Part shown: positions 21,810 through 29,872 of the stretch, one piece after another
Numbering within the stretch: the first letter of the stretch is position 1
Layout of the letters: every line of letters starts with the position of its first letter
DNA from: Pseudomonas fluorescens
GTDB lineage: Bacteria > Pseudomonadota > Gammaproteobacteria > Pseudomonadales > Pseudomonadaceae
NCBI RefSeq assembly: GCF_004683905.1
Contig: NZ_CP038438.1
Span: 3,968,001-4,032,000 of the forward strand
Reading direction: 5' to 3'
DNA length: 64,000 nt
Notes under the pieces: generated by a model
The model's database searches: none
What the model saw: only the letters and a program-made list of their open reading frames with translations
What the model was told of the DNA's origin: nothing
Made by a program: the position numbers and the translations under genes

Positions 21810-24502
21810 CCGTTGAGCCGACGCAAAGCAGCCTGCAGGCCGCCGGACAGCATGTCGCTACCACCGCTGTCCGGCGGCACGCCGTAGCGGTTGGGTAATT
21901 TATCTCCCGGAAAACCGAACAGCACCAATGGCAAAAATGGCAGGACCGGTGACAGCGCCATGAATATCAGCAACGTTGGTATGCCCCGGCCCATGTCGTG
22001 CAACCGGCGCAGAATGGCGCCGAGCAGCAGCAGGACACCGAGTAACAGGATGAGAATGCCAGAGGCCGTGGTGCCACTGATCAGACCTGCCACCGGTGTA
22101 ATCACCACAACCCCCAGAACCTGAGCGATAAAAGCCTTGCGCCCCAGCCGAGACCCCAGGCGCCAGATCGCACCCGCCGGTACCGGCTGAATATCACTGT
22201 TGGCCAGCAGTAACCGTTCCGACCAGGACAGCAAGGCACACAATGCCAGCCGTAACCCGATACTGTTCTGCACGTCATCCTTGCCCTGCTGCAATTGGCG
22301 CAGTACGCGCGTTTTCGGCACACCGGCAGCGCCATAACGAATCAGGGACTTGAGTGCGTCCAGTGCCTCATACGCCAGCAGTTTGTCGACACCAAAATCC
22401 GTCAACACCTTGCGCGGCGGCCACACCGGCTCGCCCTTGATCAAGCCGTCGCGAAAACCTTCGAACCAGTCGTCCTCACAACTGACCGCCGCGATCGACT
22501 GCAACAAGGCACGATGCTGTTCGGCGCCCAGGCTCGGGTCGTGATAGAGCACGCCCCAGAACATCAACAAACCCAGCAGATCGTCACCGCAGGCTTCCCG
22601 GTCGCTTTCGACGCAGGTGTAAAGCAAGGTATTGGCAGGCAGTCTGGCGCTGTCGAGAGCCTGTTGCACGCTGAACAATTGCTGCACCAACAAACCATGA
22701 ACCGGATCATCGCCTTGCAGCCATCCCAGTAAACCGTCGCAACTGCCTTGCTCACGCCGCAAGCGCTGCAACAGTGGCTGCAACCGAGCCAAAGGATGAG
22801 CAGGATTGAATGCCAGGCGCTCCAGGCACTGTGCATCAATCAACTGCAGCCAACGCCCGGGCTGCTCCAGCAACGCCAGTAAAAACAGGGTCTGGGCATT
22901 CCATTCCCATGTAGCCTGCCCCAAGCCAACCGGCGGCAATTCAATACCGCGAAGGCTCAACTGCAGCAGCAGATCGAGTTCGGACAAGTCGCAGTCGTCT
23001 TTGACGGCGCTCAGGCTGAACGCTTCGGCCATTCGCTCCAGCGCCGCGGCGCTGTAGGGCCGCAAGCGTCGCAGCCACAAACGACAGACCTTGTGCGTTT
23101 CGCCTTTTGTCAGCACCTCGGGCAAGCTGCGCGAAATCGCGTCCGCCTCGCAGAAAGCGTCCATCGCCTGCGCAATCGGGGCACTGCTCAACCAGCGCAG
23201 ATGCTGCCCGGCCTGATATTTGAAACCGCCCATCACCAGGCTTTCGAGCGCATCGACCGGCAGCGGCGCATCCAGAATCTGCTGCAGCAACGCCGAATCC
23301 CCCCGATGCAACGCCCAGGCCTGGCGGTACAGCTGCAGCAATCGGCTGTCGGCATTTTCGCCCAACAGCTGTGCTAACAATGGGAGTTCATCGCCCGTCA
23401 TGCGCCAGTCGACAAAGCTCTGCGCCAGACTATCAAGCTGCAACTGCCCGACATCCAGCCAACGATTCAGCGTCTCCGGGCGCTGTGACGGACTGCCATA
23501 GACCTGGCACTCATCCCCGAGATCCTCTGACCAGTCAGCGCAGTCCTGCAGACGATCGAATGCCTGAATCAGCAGCGGTAGAAAGGTCGGCTGTCGCTTG
23601 GCACACAGCTCCAGCAGACGGCTTTCAGCCATCGGATGACGATGTTCGCTCCACAGCCGGATCCAGCAAGGCAATGCATGATCGTCCCGGCCCAACAAGC
23701 TGTTCTGACACGCCAGCAAGTACAGCCAGTCCACATCATCCGGAGCTGCAAGTTGCTGCTCGACACAGCACTGCAAAAATGTCGACGCACCGATTCCCGC
23801 TTGAGTGAACTGCACCAGCAAGCGCTTGATGAACACAGCATCATCCGGCAACGGCAGGCACGTGTGCTGACTGGCGAAGTCGGCGAACTCATGGAGGGGG
23901 CGCTGAGAGAAGATGAAGTCGAGACTACGGGCGTACCACAGCGATTCAGTCTGCGCAGACTCTGACCAGGAGCTCATCAGATCCGTGTTGAATGGGTCGG
24001 GCGTTTCGATTCGCTGCAGAAAGGCTTCCACCCGGTGTGCATCATCGAACTCCAGATCGAGCAACTGTTGATCCCAGGCCATTCGCCTGGCCAACAGGTT
24101 CGCGCAACGGTAGGACAACGGACCGGCACCCGCCATCCGGTGGTAGAGCCCCCAACTGAGCTCATCCAGCTCATCCAGTGACAATTCATCCAGTGCCTGA
24201 ACAAATGCCTGCCATGCCGCGAAATTGAACCGCCGCGCGGGATCATCAAGCAGCTCGCAGAAATTCACGAACACCTGAGGGATCGCGACGATCTCCTGCT
24301 CTGCCTCTTCGGACTGTTCTTCGGACTCGTCCTCCTCTTCCTCACGCGCCAGACGCATCGCGTTTTCGTAAGCCATGCGCAACGCCTGAAAGCCCTCCGG
24401 ATCGGTCTCTGGATGATGCGCCGGCAGGCGTGCGCGGTAGGCATTGCGAATCAGGTTTTCGTCAGTAGTAGGCTCGATGCCCAGTCGGATCCAGCAACTC
24501 AT
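21806..24502 (-). CDS. J-domain protein with C-terminal DUF805-like membrane domain (DjlC-like HscC partner)
   Basis: 898 residues. The first 60 or so form a divergent J domain (IRLGIEPTTDENLIRNAYRA ... HHPETDPEGFQALRMAYENA), in which the usual His-Pro-Asp reads His-Pro-Glu, as in the DjlB/DjlC group. An acidic patch follows (about 60-75), then a long Leu-rich helical middle (about 75-760) without recognisable domains, and near the C-terminus a membrane region (about 795-880) with RRLHDMGRG and NRYG motifs of the DUF805 family. It is probably an inner-membrane co-chaperone of the adjacent HscC. The start codon overlaps the DUF1266 gene stop (ATGA, 24499-24502), so the two are translationally coupled. 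Confidence 0.82.
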   Translation of the reverse strand: MSCWIRLGIEPTTDENLIRNAYRARLPAHHPETDPEGFQALRMAYENAMRLAREEEEDESEEQSEEAEQEIVAIPQVFVNFCELLDDPARRFNFAAWQAFVQALDELSLDELDELSWGLYHRMAGAGPLSYRCANLLARRMAWDQQLLDLEFDDAHRVEAFLQRIETPDPFNTDLMSSWSESAQTESLWYARSLDFIFSQRPLHEFADFASQHTCLPLPDDAVFIKRLLVQFTQAGIGASTFLQCCVEQQLAAPDDVDWLYLLACQNSLLGRDDHALPCWIRLWSEHRHPMAESRLLELCAKRQPTFLPLLIQAFDRLQDCADWSEDLGDECQVYGSPSQRPETLNRWLDVGQLQLDSLAQSFVDWRMTGDELPLLAQLLGENADSRLLQLYRQAWALHRGDSALLQQILDAPLPVDALESLVMGGFKYQAGQHLRWLSSAPIAQAMDAFCEADAISRSLPEVLTKGETHKVCRLWLRRLRPYSAAALERMAEAFSLSAVKDDCDLSELDLLLQLSLRGIELPPVGLGQATWEWNAQTLFLLALLEQPGRWLQLIDAQCLERLAFNPAHPLARLQPLLQRLRREQGSCDGLLGWLQGDDPVHGLLVQQLFSVQQALDSARLPANTLLYTCVESDREACGDDLLGLLMFWGVLYHDPSLGAEQHRALLQSIAAVSCEDDWFEGFRDGLIKGEPVWPPRKVLTDFGVDKLLAYEALDALKSLIRYGAAGVPKTRVLRQLQQGKDDVQNSIGLRLALCALLSWSERLLLANSDIQPVPAGAIWRLGSRLGRKAFIAQVLGVVVITPVAGLISGTTASGILILLLGVLLLLGAILRRLHDMGRGIPTLLIFMALSPVLPFLPLVLFGFPGDKLPNRYGVPPDSGGSDMLSGGLQAALRRLNG

Positions 24503-25194
24503 GACCAGTCGAACTCCTTGAGCGATGCCGGCCGTGGCGGCAGCTCAATTTCCATGTGCCAAGGCAAATCAGCCAGAAAGTGCGGAATGTTCTGCGCAAG
24601 GCCACGAGTAATCCGCAGGTTGTGGGCGCTGTTACCCTGTCGGTCCAGCTCGCAAGCCAGCTCGTCATCGCTGGTGCTCAGGCAGCTCCAAAAGGTCCGA
24701 CCCACCACAAAACCATTGAAATAAGCCATCCAGCTGCCGTAGTGAAATTGCGCCCTGATGGCCAAGCGACTGTGCAGCCAGTTGCTCTCGACCAAATCGA
24801 TCCACTGATTGCGTACCGCACACCGCAGGAGAAACCCCATCCGCCCGTAATCCCAGGACAAAATCCCCCCGGGGCCGCAACTGCCGAACGTACGGCTGGC
24901 GAATTCATGCAGGACACGCTCGCGGGGGCTCAATTCTTCGAGCAACGCCTGCCATTGACTCGGCAGACAACGCTGCCAAGCCAGATAGGCACCGCTGAGA
25001 TGCTTGGCATGGCCGTCATCGGTCATCCATTCGAGCATGTCGAACAATTGCCGCCGATCATCGATCCCCCAGCTGTCTTTCAGATCGATGTAGTGGTCAT
25101 CGCAGAACGCGGGGTCGTCGTACCCGGCGCCGGTATTGAGCGCAGCCATTGGTGCAGAAAGGGCGCACAGCCAGCGCTGTTGAATCTCGTCCAT
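24499..25194 (-). CDS. DUF1266-domain protein, YbeU/YbeR-like
   Basis: 231 residues from the ATG at 25194 (MDEIQQRWLCALSAP), which has GGAG 9 bases upstream; a TTG at 25221 is possible but poorer. The pattern WGIDDRRQLFDMLEWMTDDG near residue 50, the Trp-Asp-x-Gly-Arg segment WDYGRMGFLLR, and SWMAYFNGFVVGRTFW late in the protein fit the DUF1266 family. In E. coli DUF1266 proteins YbeR and YbeU are encoded in the hscC/djlB/djlC region, and here the gene is coupled to the DjlC-like gene. Biochemical function is unknown; a role as client or adaptor in an HscC system is inference. Confidence 0.75.
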   Translation of the reverse strand: MDEIQQRWLCALSAPMAALNTGAGYDDPAFCDDHYIDLKDSWGIDDRRQLFDMLEWMTDDGHAKHLSGAYLAWQRCLPSQWQALLEELSPRERVLHEFASRTFGSCGPGGILSWDYGRMGFLLRCAVRNQWIDLVESNWLHSRLAIRAQFHYGSWMAYFNGFVVGRTFWSCLSTSDDELACELDRQGNSAHNLRITRGLAQNIPHFLADLPWHMEIELPPRPASLKEFDWS

Positions 25195-25304
25195 GAAAAA
25201 AGACTCCAGGCCGACCGCCAAGGAGTGGGGCCGGCAAAATTGCGGAGAATTGTAGAGAAACCGCTGTCAGGGGCAAAGTCGAACAGCGCTTTTCTTGCGG
25301 CCAC

Positions 25305-25330
25305 AAAAAAGGCCCCGACGGATCGGGGCC
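25305..25330 (-). terminator. Terminator of ibpA
   Basis: Minus strand: GGCCCCGATC-CGTCGGGGCC, an 8-bp GC stem closing a small loop, is followed by a run of six T. It lies 50 bases after the ibpA stop and insulates the DUF1266/J operon. Confidence 0.88.
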
Positions 25331-25380
25331 TTCATTCAGCGGCTCAGCGCCTGTTCAGGCATTTTGTATCTGCACGTGAA

Positions 25381-25827
25381 TCAGTGCTGCAGAACCGGCT
25401 TCTGCGCTCCGTTGATCGGGATGCGCTTGGCTTTCGCTTCTTCCGGGATCACCCGCAACAGGTCGATGCTCAACAGACCGTTGCTCAGATCGGCGGCCTT
25501 GATCTCGATGTGATCGGCCAGGCGGAAGGACAGCTTGAAAGCACGCTGGGCAATGCCTTGATGCAGGAAGGTCACGCCTTCGTTGGCATCACGCTTGCCA
25601 CCACTGATGGTCAGCACACCCTTCTCGACTTGCAGCTCCAGGTCTTCTTCCTGGAAACCGGCTGCCGCTACGACGATGCGGTATTGATCGTCACCGTGTT
25701 TTTCCACGTTGTAGGGTGGGTAGGTGCTGCCTGGCTCGTTGCGTAGCGCGGTTTCGAACAGGTCGTTGAAACGGTCGAAACCCACCGAGGAACGGAACAG
25801 TGGTGCCAGGGAAAATGCAGTACTCAT
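25381..25827 (-). CDS. ibpA: Small heat-shock protein IbpA
   Basis: 148 residues. An alpha-crystallin-type holdase that binds unfolded protein aggregates in the cytoplasm. The N-terminus MSTAFSLAPLFRSSVGFDRF and the crystallin domain (about 35-130; YNVEKHGDDQYRIVVAAAGF, LTISGGKRD, FRLADHIEIKAADLSNGLL) match the IbpA class, and the C-terminal KRIPI motif is the oligomerisation I-x-I-like tail. The 5' region has a sigma-32 promoter and a ROSE-type RNA thermometer (separate entries). It is adjacent to the HscC chaperone cluster but separated from it by a terminator, so it is regulated independently. Confidence 0.95.
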   Translation of the reverse strand: MSTAFSLAPLFRSSVGFDRFNDLFETALRNEPGSTYPPYNVEKHGDDQYRIVVAAAGFQEEDLELQVEKGVLTISGGKRDANEGVTFLHQGIAQRAFKLSFRLADHIEIKAADLSNGLLSIDLLRVIPEEAKAKRIPINGAQKPVLQH

Positions 25828-25830
25828 GGT

Positions 25831-25896
25831 TCAAATCTCCTGAAAACAATCAGCAAGGTTTTTTGACTCCGCGACCCGAATTCGGCATCGCGTACC
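25831..25896 (-). promoter_or_regulatory. ROSE-type RNA thermometer in the ibpA leader
   Basis: In the minus-strand leader the Shine-Dalgarno AGGAG (25837-25841) lies 9 bases before ATG and is preceded, 10 bases upstream, by TTGCTG (25851-25856). This is the conserved ROSE anti-Shine-Dalgarno arrangement that masks the ribosome-binding site at low temperature. Upstream GC-rich segments around 25866-25890 (GATGCCGAATTCGGGTC) can form the additional ROSE hairpin. ROSE control of ibpA is established in Pseudomonas; the call here rests on the motif and its position. Confidence 0.8.
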
Positions 25897-25900
25897 CCTT

Positions 25901-25928
25901 AGATAGGGACCGCCAAAATGTTTTCAAG
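25901..25928 (-). promoter_or_regulatory. Sigma-32 heat-shock promoter of ibpA
   Basis: Minus strand: CTTGAAA (25922-25928) and CCCTATCT (25901-25908) separated by 13 bases match the RpoH consensus CTTGAAA-N13-CCCCATNT closely. It is about 70-75 bases from the start codon, leaving room for the ROSE leader. Confidence 0.85.
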
Positions 25929-25949
25929 AGAGTATTTGCAGATTTTTTT

Positions 25950-26909
25950 TCAGGCTGCGGCGGCGACCGGCAAACCGAGCAAGCGCGAGACCTGGTCCGG
26001 CTCGGTCTCGCGGCGCAGCACGGTAAACAGCTCCGTCGCCTCGGGATAATTGCGCGTCAGCATCGCCAGCCATTGCTTCAAGCGACCCGGCGATTGCCGT
26101 GCGGTCATCTGCGCCTTGGCTTGCAGCCAGAAGTCCTGAATCAGCGGCAGCAGCTCGGCCCAGGTCATCTCGACCACTTCTTCACCGGCGCGCGCGGCAG
26201 CGATCTGCCGGGCCAGATCCGGGCGCGACACCAGACCGCGTCCGAGCATGATGTCTTCGACGCCGCTGATCTCGCGGCAACGACGCCAGTCCTCGACGCT
26301 CCAGATATCACCGTTGGCGAACACCGGCACCTTGACCACGTCCTGCACCCGCGGAATCCACTCCCAATGCGCCGGCGGCTTGTAGCCATCAACCTTGGTC
26401 CGGGCATGCACCACGATGTGCTCGGCGCCGCCCTCGGCCAGCGCCGTGGCGCAGACCAGCGAGCCGTCCGGGCTGTCGAAACCCAGGCGCATTTTCGCGG
26501 TGACCGGGATGTGCGCCGGCACGGCGCGACGCACGTGTTCGACGATGCTGTTGAGCAGTTCTGGCTCCTTGAGCAGCACTGCCCCGCCCCGGGATTTGTT
26601 GACGGTCTTGGCCGGGCAGCCGAAGTTAAGGTCGATCACTTCCGAGCCGAGCTCGCAGGCCAGCGCCGCGTTTTCCGCCAGGCACACCGGATCGGAGCCC
26701 AACAATTGCACGCGCAACGGCACACCGGAACGGGTGCGGGCGCCGTTGAGCAGCTCCGGGCCGAACTTGTGGAAGTAGGCCGGGGTGAGCAACTGATCGT
26801 TGATCCGAATGAATTCGGTCACGCACCAGTCGATGCCGCCAACGCGGGTCAGCACGTCGCGCAGGATGTCGTCGACCAACCCCTCCATGGGCGCCAGGGC
26901 AATTTGCAT
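25950..26909 (-). CDS. dusC: tRNA-dihydrouridine(16) synthase
   Basis: 319 residues. FMN enzyme reducing uridine 16 in tRNA D-loops. It starts [20 protein letters not shown]; the catalytic Cys is in [20 protein letters not shown] (about residue 98), the VTAKMRLGF and [15 protein letters not shown] segments bind FMN and RNA, and [11 protein letters not shown] follows. The APMEGL start and HARTKxxGYxPPA signature distinguish DusC from DusA/DusB. A second Dus gene (dusA) is at the other end of the window. The gene stands alone, with a REP-like palindrome downstream of its start. Confidence 0.93.
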   Translation of the reverse strand: MQIALAPMEGLVDDILRDVLTRVGGIDWCVTEFIRINDQLLTPAYFHKFGPELLNGARTRSGVPLRVQLLGSDPVCLAENAALACELGSEVIDLNFGCPAKTVNKSRGGAVLLKEPELLNSIVEHVRRAVPAHIPVTAKMRLGFDSPDGSLVCATALAEGGAEHIVVHARTKVDGYKPPAHWEWIPRVQDVVKVPVFANGDIWSVEDWRRCREISGVEDIMLGRGLVSRPDLARQIAAARAGEEVVEMTWAELLPLIQDFWLQAKAQMTARQSPGRLKQWLAMLTRNYPEATELFTVLRRETEPDQVSRLLGLPVAAAA

Positions 26910-26980
26910 GGGGAAAACACTACTCAGGAAGAAAAAACGTGCGGCAGTTTACTGGATATCGCAAGAAACCGCAGATCCCT

Positions 26981-27069
26981 TGTAGGAGTGAGCCTGCTCG
27001 CGATAGCGGTGGGTCAGATAGAGGAATGCCGACTGACACTCCGCTATCGCGAGCAGGCTCACTCCTACA
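26981..27069. repeat. Long palindromic repeat (TGTAGGAGTGAGCCTGCTCG family)
   Basis: Arms 26981-27009 and 27041-27069 are exact 29-base reverse complements around a 31-base loop. The sequence belongs to a different class from the TTGCTCGCGA REP elements but has the same architecture. It lies between dusC and the thioesterase gene. Confidence 0.9.
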
Positions 27070-27071
27070 GT

Positions 27072-27521
27072 TTAGATTTGGGCTGTTTCTGGATTTTGGA
27101 TCGCCGGGCCATAACCCTCGATGAACTCCGCCGGCATGCGCTTGGGCTTGCCGCTGGACAGTTCGATGCAGACGAATGTGGTCTGGGCACGCAGCAGGGT
27201 GGCGTTGTCGCTGGGGCGGATCAGCTGGAAGTGCCGGGTCATTTTCAGGCGCTGATCCCAATCGACGATCCAGGTCGCCAGTTGCAGCTCGTCGCCTTCG
27301 TAGGCAGCCGCCAGGTAATCGATTTCGTGACGCACCACGGCCATCGCCCGATCCAGGCGCCGGTACTCGACCAGGTCCAGCCCCAGACGCTGCGAGTGGC
27401 GCCAGGCGCAGCGTTCGAGCCAGGTCACGTACACCGCGTTGTTCGCGTGGCCCAGCCCGTCGATGTCCTCGGCGCCTACTTGCAGATCAATGGTGAACGG
27501 CGTTGCCCGATCCCAGCCCAT
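27072..27521 (-). CDS. Acyl-CoA thioesterase, hotdog fold (4HBT family)
   Basis: 149 residues from the ATG at 27521 (MGWDRATPFTIDLQV); a longer frame to 27626 runs into the hydrolase gene and is not preferred. The active-site segment VGAEDIDGLGHANNAVYVTWLE contains the Asp of the 4-hydroxybenzoyl-CoA thioesterase class, and the YEGDELQLATWIVDWDQR strand pair follows. Likely hydrolyses short or medium acyl-CoA esters; substrate unknown. It follows the alpha/beta hydrolase gene by 46 bases and is probably in the same TetR-controlled operon. Confidence 0.88.
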   Translation of the reverse strand: MGWDRATPFTIDLQVGAEDIDGLGHANNAVYVTWLERCAWRHSQRLGLDLVEYRRLDRAMAVVRHEIDYLAAAYEGDELQLATWIVDWDQRLKMTRHFQLIRPSDNATLLRAQTTFVCIELSSGKPKRMPAEFIEGYGPAIQNPETAQI

Positions 27522-27567
27522 GCCCCACTCCCGGTCAGATGATTCAACCGGGGCAGTGTAACGGATG

Positions 27568-28401
27568 TCAGGCCGATTGCCGCGCTTGAAGGCTGCGCCC
27601 CGCCAACAGTGATAACACACCATCAACCACCCGAGGGTCGGCCAGCACCCGCTGGTGGCCGCCGCTTTCCAGGCGCAGCAGGCGACTGTCGAACCAGGAT
27701 TCGTGGATCAATTGCGATTCCTTGACCGAGACAAAGGTGTCGTCCTCGGCATGCACGATCAGGCCCGGCATATCCAGTTGATAGTGCGCGACATCAAGGG
27801 TCGCGGCGCGCATGCCAACGTCCTGCTCGACCTGGCGGATGAACGCCGATCGGGCCCGCGGTGGCATGCCGACATAGCGGGCAAAACCGCGCAGCACGCC
27901 GAGGATCCGTGCGGGGGCTGCGATGCTGACCAGGGTTTCGGTGCGCAGGCCCAGTTGCACCGCGAGCATGGCACTGGCGCCGCCCATGGAGTGGCCGATG
28001 ACGGCTTGCAACGGTGGCAGTTCGGCGGCCGCTTCGAGCATGGCGCGGGCGAACAGTACGACGTTGGCTTCACGCCCCGGTGAGCGACCATGGGCCGGGC
28101 CATCGAGGGCAACGACGGTGTAACCGGCCTCAACCAGCGCCGTGATCAATGCCGCAAACTGGGTGGGCCGCCCTTCCCAACCGTGCATCAACAGCACCGC
28201 CGGCCCCTGCCCCCAACGCAGCGCCGACAGGCCGAAGCGCAGCGTGATGCGTTCGGCACTCGCCAGCAGCGGCAGCTCCCAATCGCGCAGTGGCAACGTG
28301 CGCGGCGTCATGAACGCCTGACGCATTTTGCTTGCTACTCGTTGCGGTGCAATCCAGCCCAAGGTGCCATTAACGCCACGAACCCACTTCAACGTGTTCA
28401 T
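27568..28401 (-). CDS. Alpha/beta hydrolase
   Basis: 277 residues. The nucleophile elbow is VIGHSMGGASAM (Ser138), the acid is in HAEDDTFVS (Asp220 or Asp221) and the base is the His of SGGHQRVL (His249), giving a full triad. The oxyanion hole region is LLMHGWEGRP at about residues 70-79. No signal peptide is seen, so it is cytoplasmic. It lies 30 bases downstream of the TetR gene and upstream of the thioesterase gene on the same strand. The pairing with a thioesterase suggests ester or acyl-CoA metabolism, but the substrate is not known. Confidence 0.9.
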   Translation of the reverse strand: MNTLKWVRGVNGTLGWIAPQRVASKMRQAFMTPRTLPLRDWELPLLASAERITLRFGLSALRWGQGPAVLLMHGWEGRPTQFAALITALVEAGYTVVALDGPAHGRSPGREANVVLFARAMLEAAAELPPLQAVIGHSMGGASAMLAVQLGLRTETLVSIAAPARILGVLRGFARYVGMPPRARSAFIRQVEQDVGMRAATLDVAHYQLDMPGLIVHAEDDTFVSVKESQLIHESWFDSRLLRLESGGHQRVLADPRVVDGVLSLLAGRSLQARQSA

Positions 28402-28431
28402 CGCTTTCTCCTCAGGCGTGTTGCCTTCAGG

Positions 28432-28971
28432 TCAACGCACCGCCGACTTGGCAGCGCGCAGCAATCGATCGGATAAATCGCCCGGGCCCAGCGCACGTGC
28501 CAGCGCCAGACCACCCACCATCAACGCCACATCAGCCAACGCCTTGTCGGTGTCCTCGGGGCTGGACGCCAACTGCGCAATCATCAGTTCCAGGTGCTCG
28601 TTCAGTGCGATGCGGAAGGATTCCGGCAGACGCCCCAGTTCGCCGATGGAAGCCGGAATCGGGCACGCGGCATCGCTGGAATCGCGATGCTTGCGCGACA
28701 GGTAGAACGCAGCGACCAAGGCGCGACGCTCTTCGCCGGTCAGCTCGGAATCCATGTCGGCAATCAGGTCGCGTCGACGGCTGAGCAGTTGCTTGAACGC
28801 CTCGAGCATCATCGCGTCCTTGCTTTCGAAGTGCGCGTAGAAACCACCGACGGTCAGGCCGGCGGCGCCCATCACTTCGCCCACGCTGGGATCCGCCGGG
28901 CCACGCTGCATCAGTGCGGCGCTGGCCGCCTTGAGGATGCGTTCGCGGGTTTGAGCTTTTTTATCGTTCAT
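28432..28971 (-). CDS. TetR-family repressor
   Basis: 179 residues. N-terminal helix-turn-helix TRERILKAASAALMQRG ... EVMGAAGLTVGGFYAHFESK (about 8-52) is the typical TetR domain, and the remainder is the all-helical ligand-binding domain. A 25-base palindromic sequence lies 25 bases upstream of its start (28996-29020), the expected operator. It is first in a probable operon with the hydrolase and thioesterase genes, so autoregulation and control of both are likely. The ligand is unknown. Confidence 0.93.
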   Translation of the reverse strand: MNDKKAQTRERILKAASAALMQRGPADPSVGEVMGAAGLTVGGFYAHFESKDAMMLEAFKQLLSRRRDLIADMDSELTGEERRALVAAFYLSRKHRDSSDAACPIPASIGELGRLPESFRIALNEHLELMIAQLASSPEDTDKALADVALMVGGLALARALGPGDLSDRLLRAAKSAVR

Positions 28972-28995
28972 CGTTGCCTCCGAATATTACGACTA

Positions 28996-29020
28996 GAATA
29001 TTATTCGCATAATAATATTC
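28996..29020. promoter_or_regulatory. Palindromic operator for the TetR regulator
   Basis: GAATATTATT (28996-29005), spacer CGCAT, and AATAATATTC (29011-29020) form a perfect 10-base inverted repeat. It lies just upstream of the tetR start, and a further GAATATT half-site occurs at 28982-28988. A sequence of this symmetry in a GC-rich genome is very likely the repressor's own operator. Confidence 0.8.
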
Positions 29021-29152
29021 CGCAAGTCGAGGATATGACCGCTGGTCTGAAGCACAGTGTAAGGAAAAAGGAGAGTTGGCCAAACGCCAGACAAACAAAA
29101 GGGCCATTCAATAATTGAATGACCCTTATAAATCCCGCAGAGCGGGTAATCG

Positions 29153-29228
29153 TGGCGTCCCCTAGGGGACTCGAACCCCTGTTACCGCCGTGAAAGGGCG
29201 GTGTCCTAGGCCACTAGACGAAGGGGAC
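29153..29228 (-). tRNA. tRNA-Glu (TTC)
   Basis: Minus strand, 76 nt including encoded CCA. It begins GTCCCCTTCGTCTAGTGGCC; the anticodon loop CCTTTCACG gives TTC, the T arm is AGGGGTTCGAGTCCCCT, and the acceptor stem GTCCCCT/AGGGGAC is complete. Confidence 0.97.
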
Positions 29229-29309
29229 ACAAACCCTTCTATACAGCTGATCAGTGCTGAGATCTGATCTGATTCAAGGCCGGTGTGGCCAGACCTTGAA
29301 CTGTAAAAT

Positions 29310-29385
29310 TGGTGGAGCTAAGCGGGATCGAACCGCTGACCTCCTGCATGCCATGCAGGCGCTCTCCCAGCTGAGCTATAGCCCC
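29310..29385 (-). tRNA. tRNA-Ala (GGC)
   Basis: Minus strand, 76 nt with encoded CCA. It begins GGGGCTATAGCTCAGCTGGG; the anticodon arm CCTGC-ATGGCAT-GCAGG gives GGC, and the T arm is AGCGG-TTCGATC-CCGCT. Confidence 0.97.
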
Positions 29386-29438
29386 GGATTTTTCGCCTCG
29401 CGGCGGAGCGACATCTTGCAACATCGCTTCTGTAAAAC

Positions 29439-29514
29439 TGGCGTCCCCTAGGGGACTCGAACCCCTGTTACCGCCGTGAAAGGGCGGTGTCCTAGGCCAC
29501 TAGACGAAGGGGAC
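29439..29514 (-). tRNA. tRNA-Glu (TTC), second copy
   Basis: Minus strand, 76 nt with encoded CCA; same sequence as the copy at 29153 as far as I can read it. It lies 79 bases downstream of the tRNA-Ala at 29594, giving two Ala-Glu units in tandem. Confidence 0.97.
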
Positions 29515-29593
29515 GCAAACCCTTCTATACAACTGATCAACGCTGAGTGCTGATCGCTTCGGAGCCGGTGTGGCCAGGCTTCGAAGTGTAAAT

Positions 29594-29669
<76 letters not shown>

Positions 29670-29807
29670 TCATCGTTGATGTCATCGCTGAGGACGGGGC
29701 GAATCTTAAGGGCGTATCGAAAGCCTGTCAAACTTATTTTTGAAAAATTTAAAAGTTTTTTGTCGGCATAACAATCACTTACCGCCCTCCCCCCGAAAAT
29801 CCGGGGG

Positions 29808-29850
29808 AAAAACGCCGAAGGCCGGAATCAAACGATCCCGGCCTTCGGCG
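29808..29850 (-). terminator. Terminator of gltX
   Basis: Minus strand: a 12-13-bp stem CGCCGAAGGCCGG/CCGGCCTTCGGCG with a 12-base loop is followed by five T, 22 bases past the gltX stop. A second small CCCCCGG-type hairpin follows (about 29789-29805). Confidence 0.88.
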
Positions 29851-29872
29851 GTAACCGCAGAGTCAGACGTGC

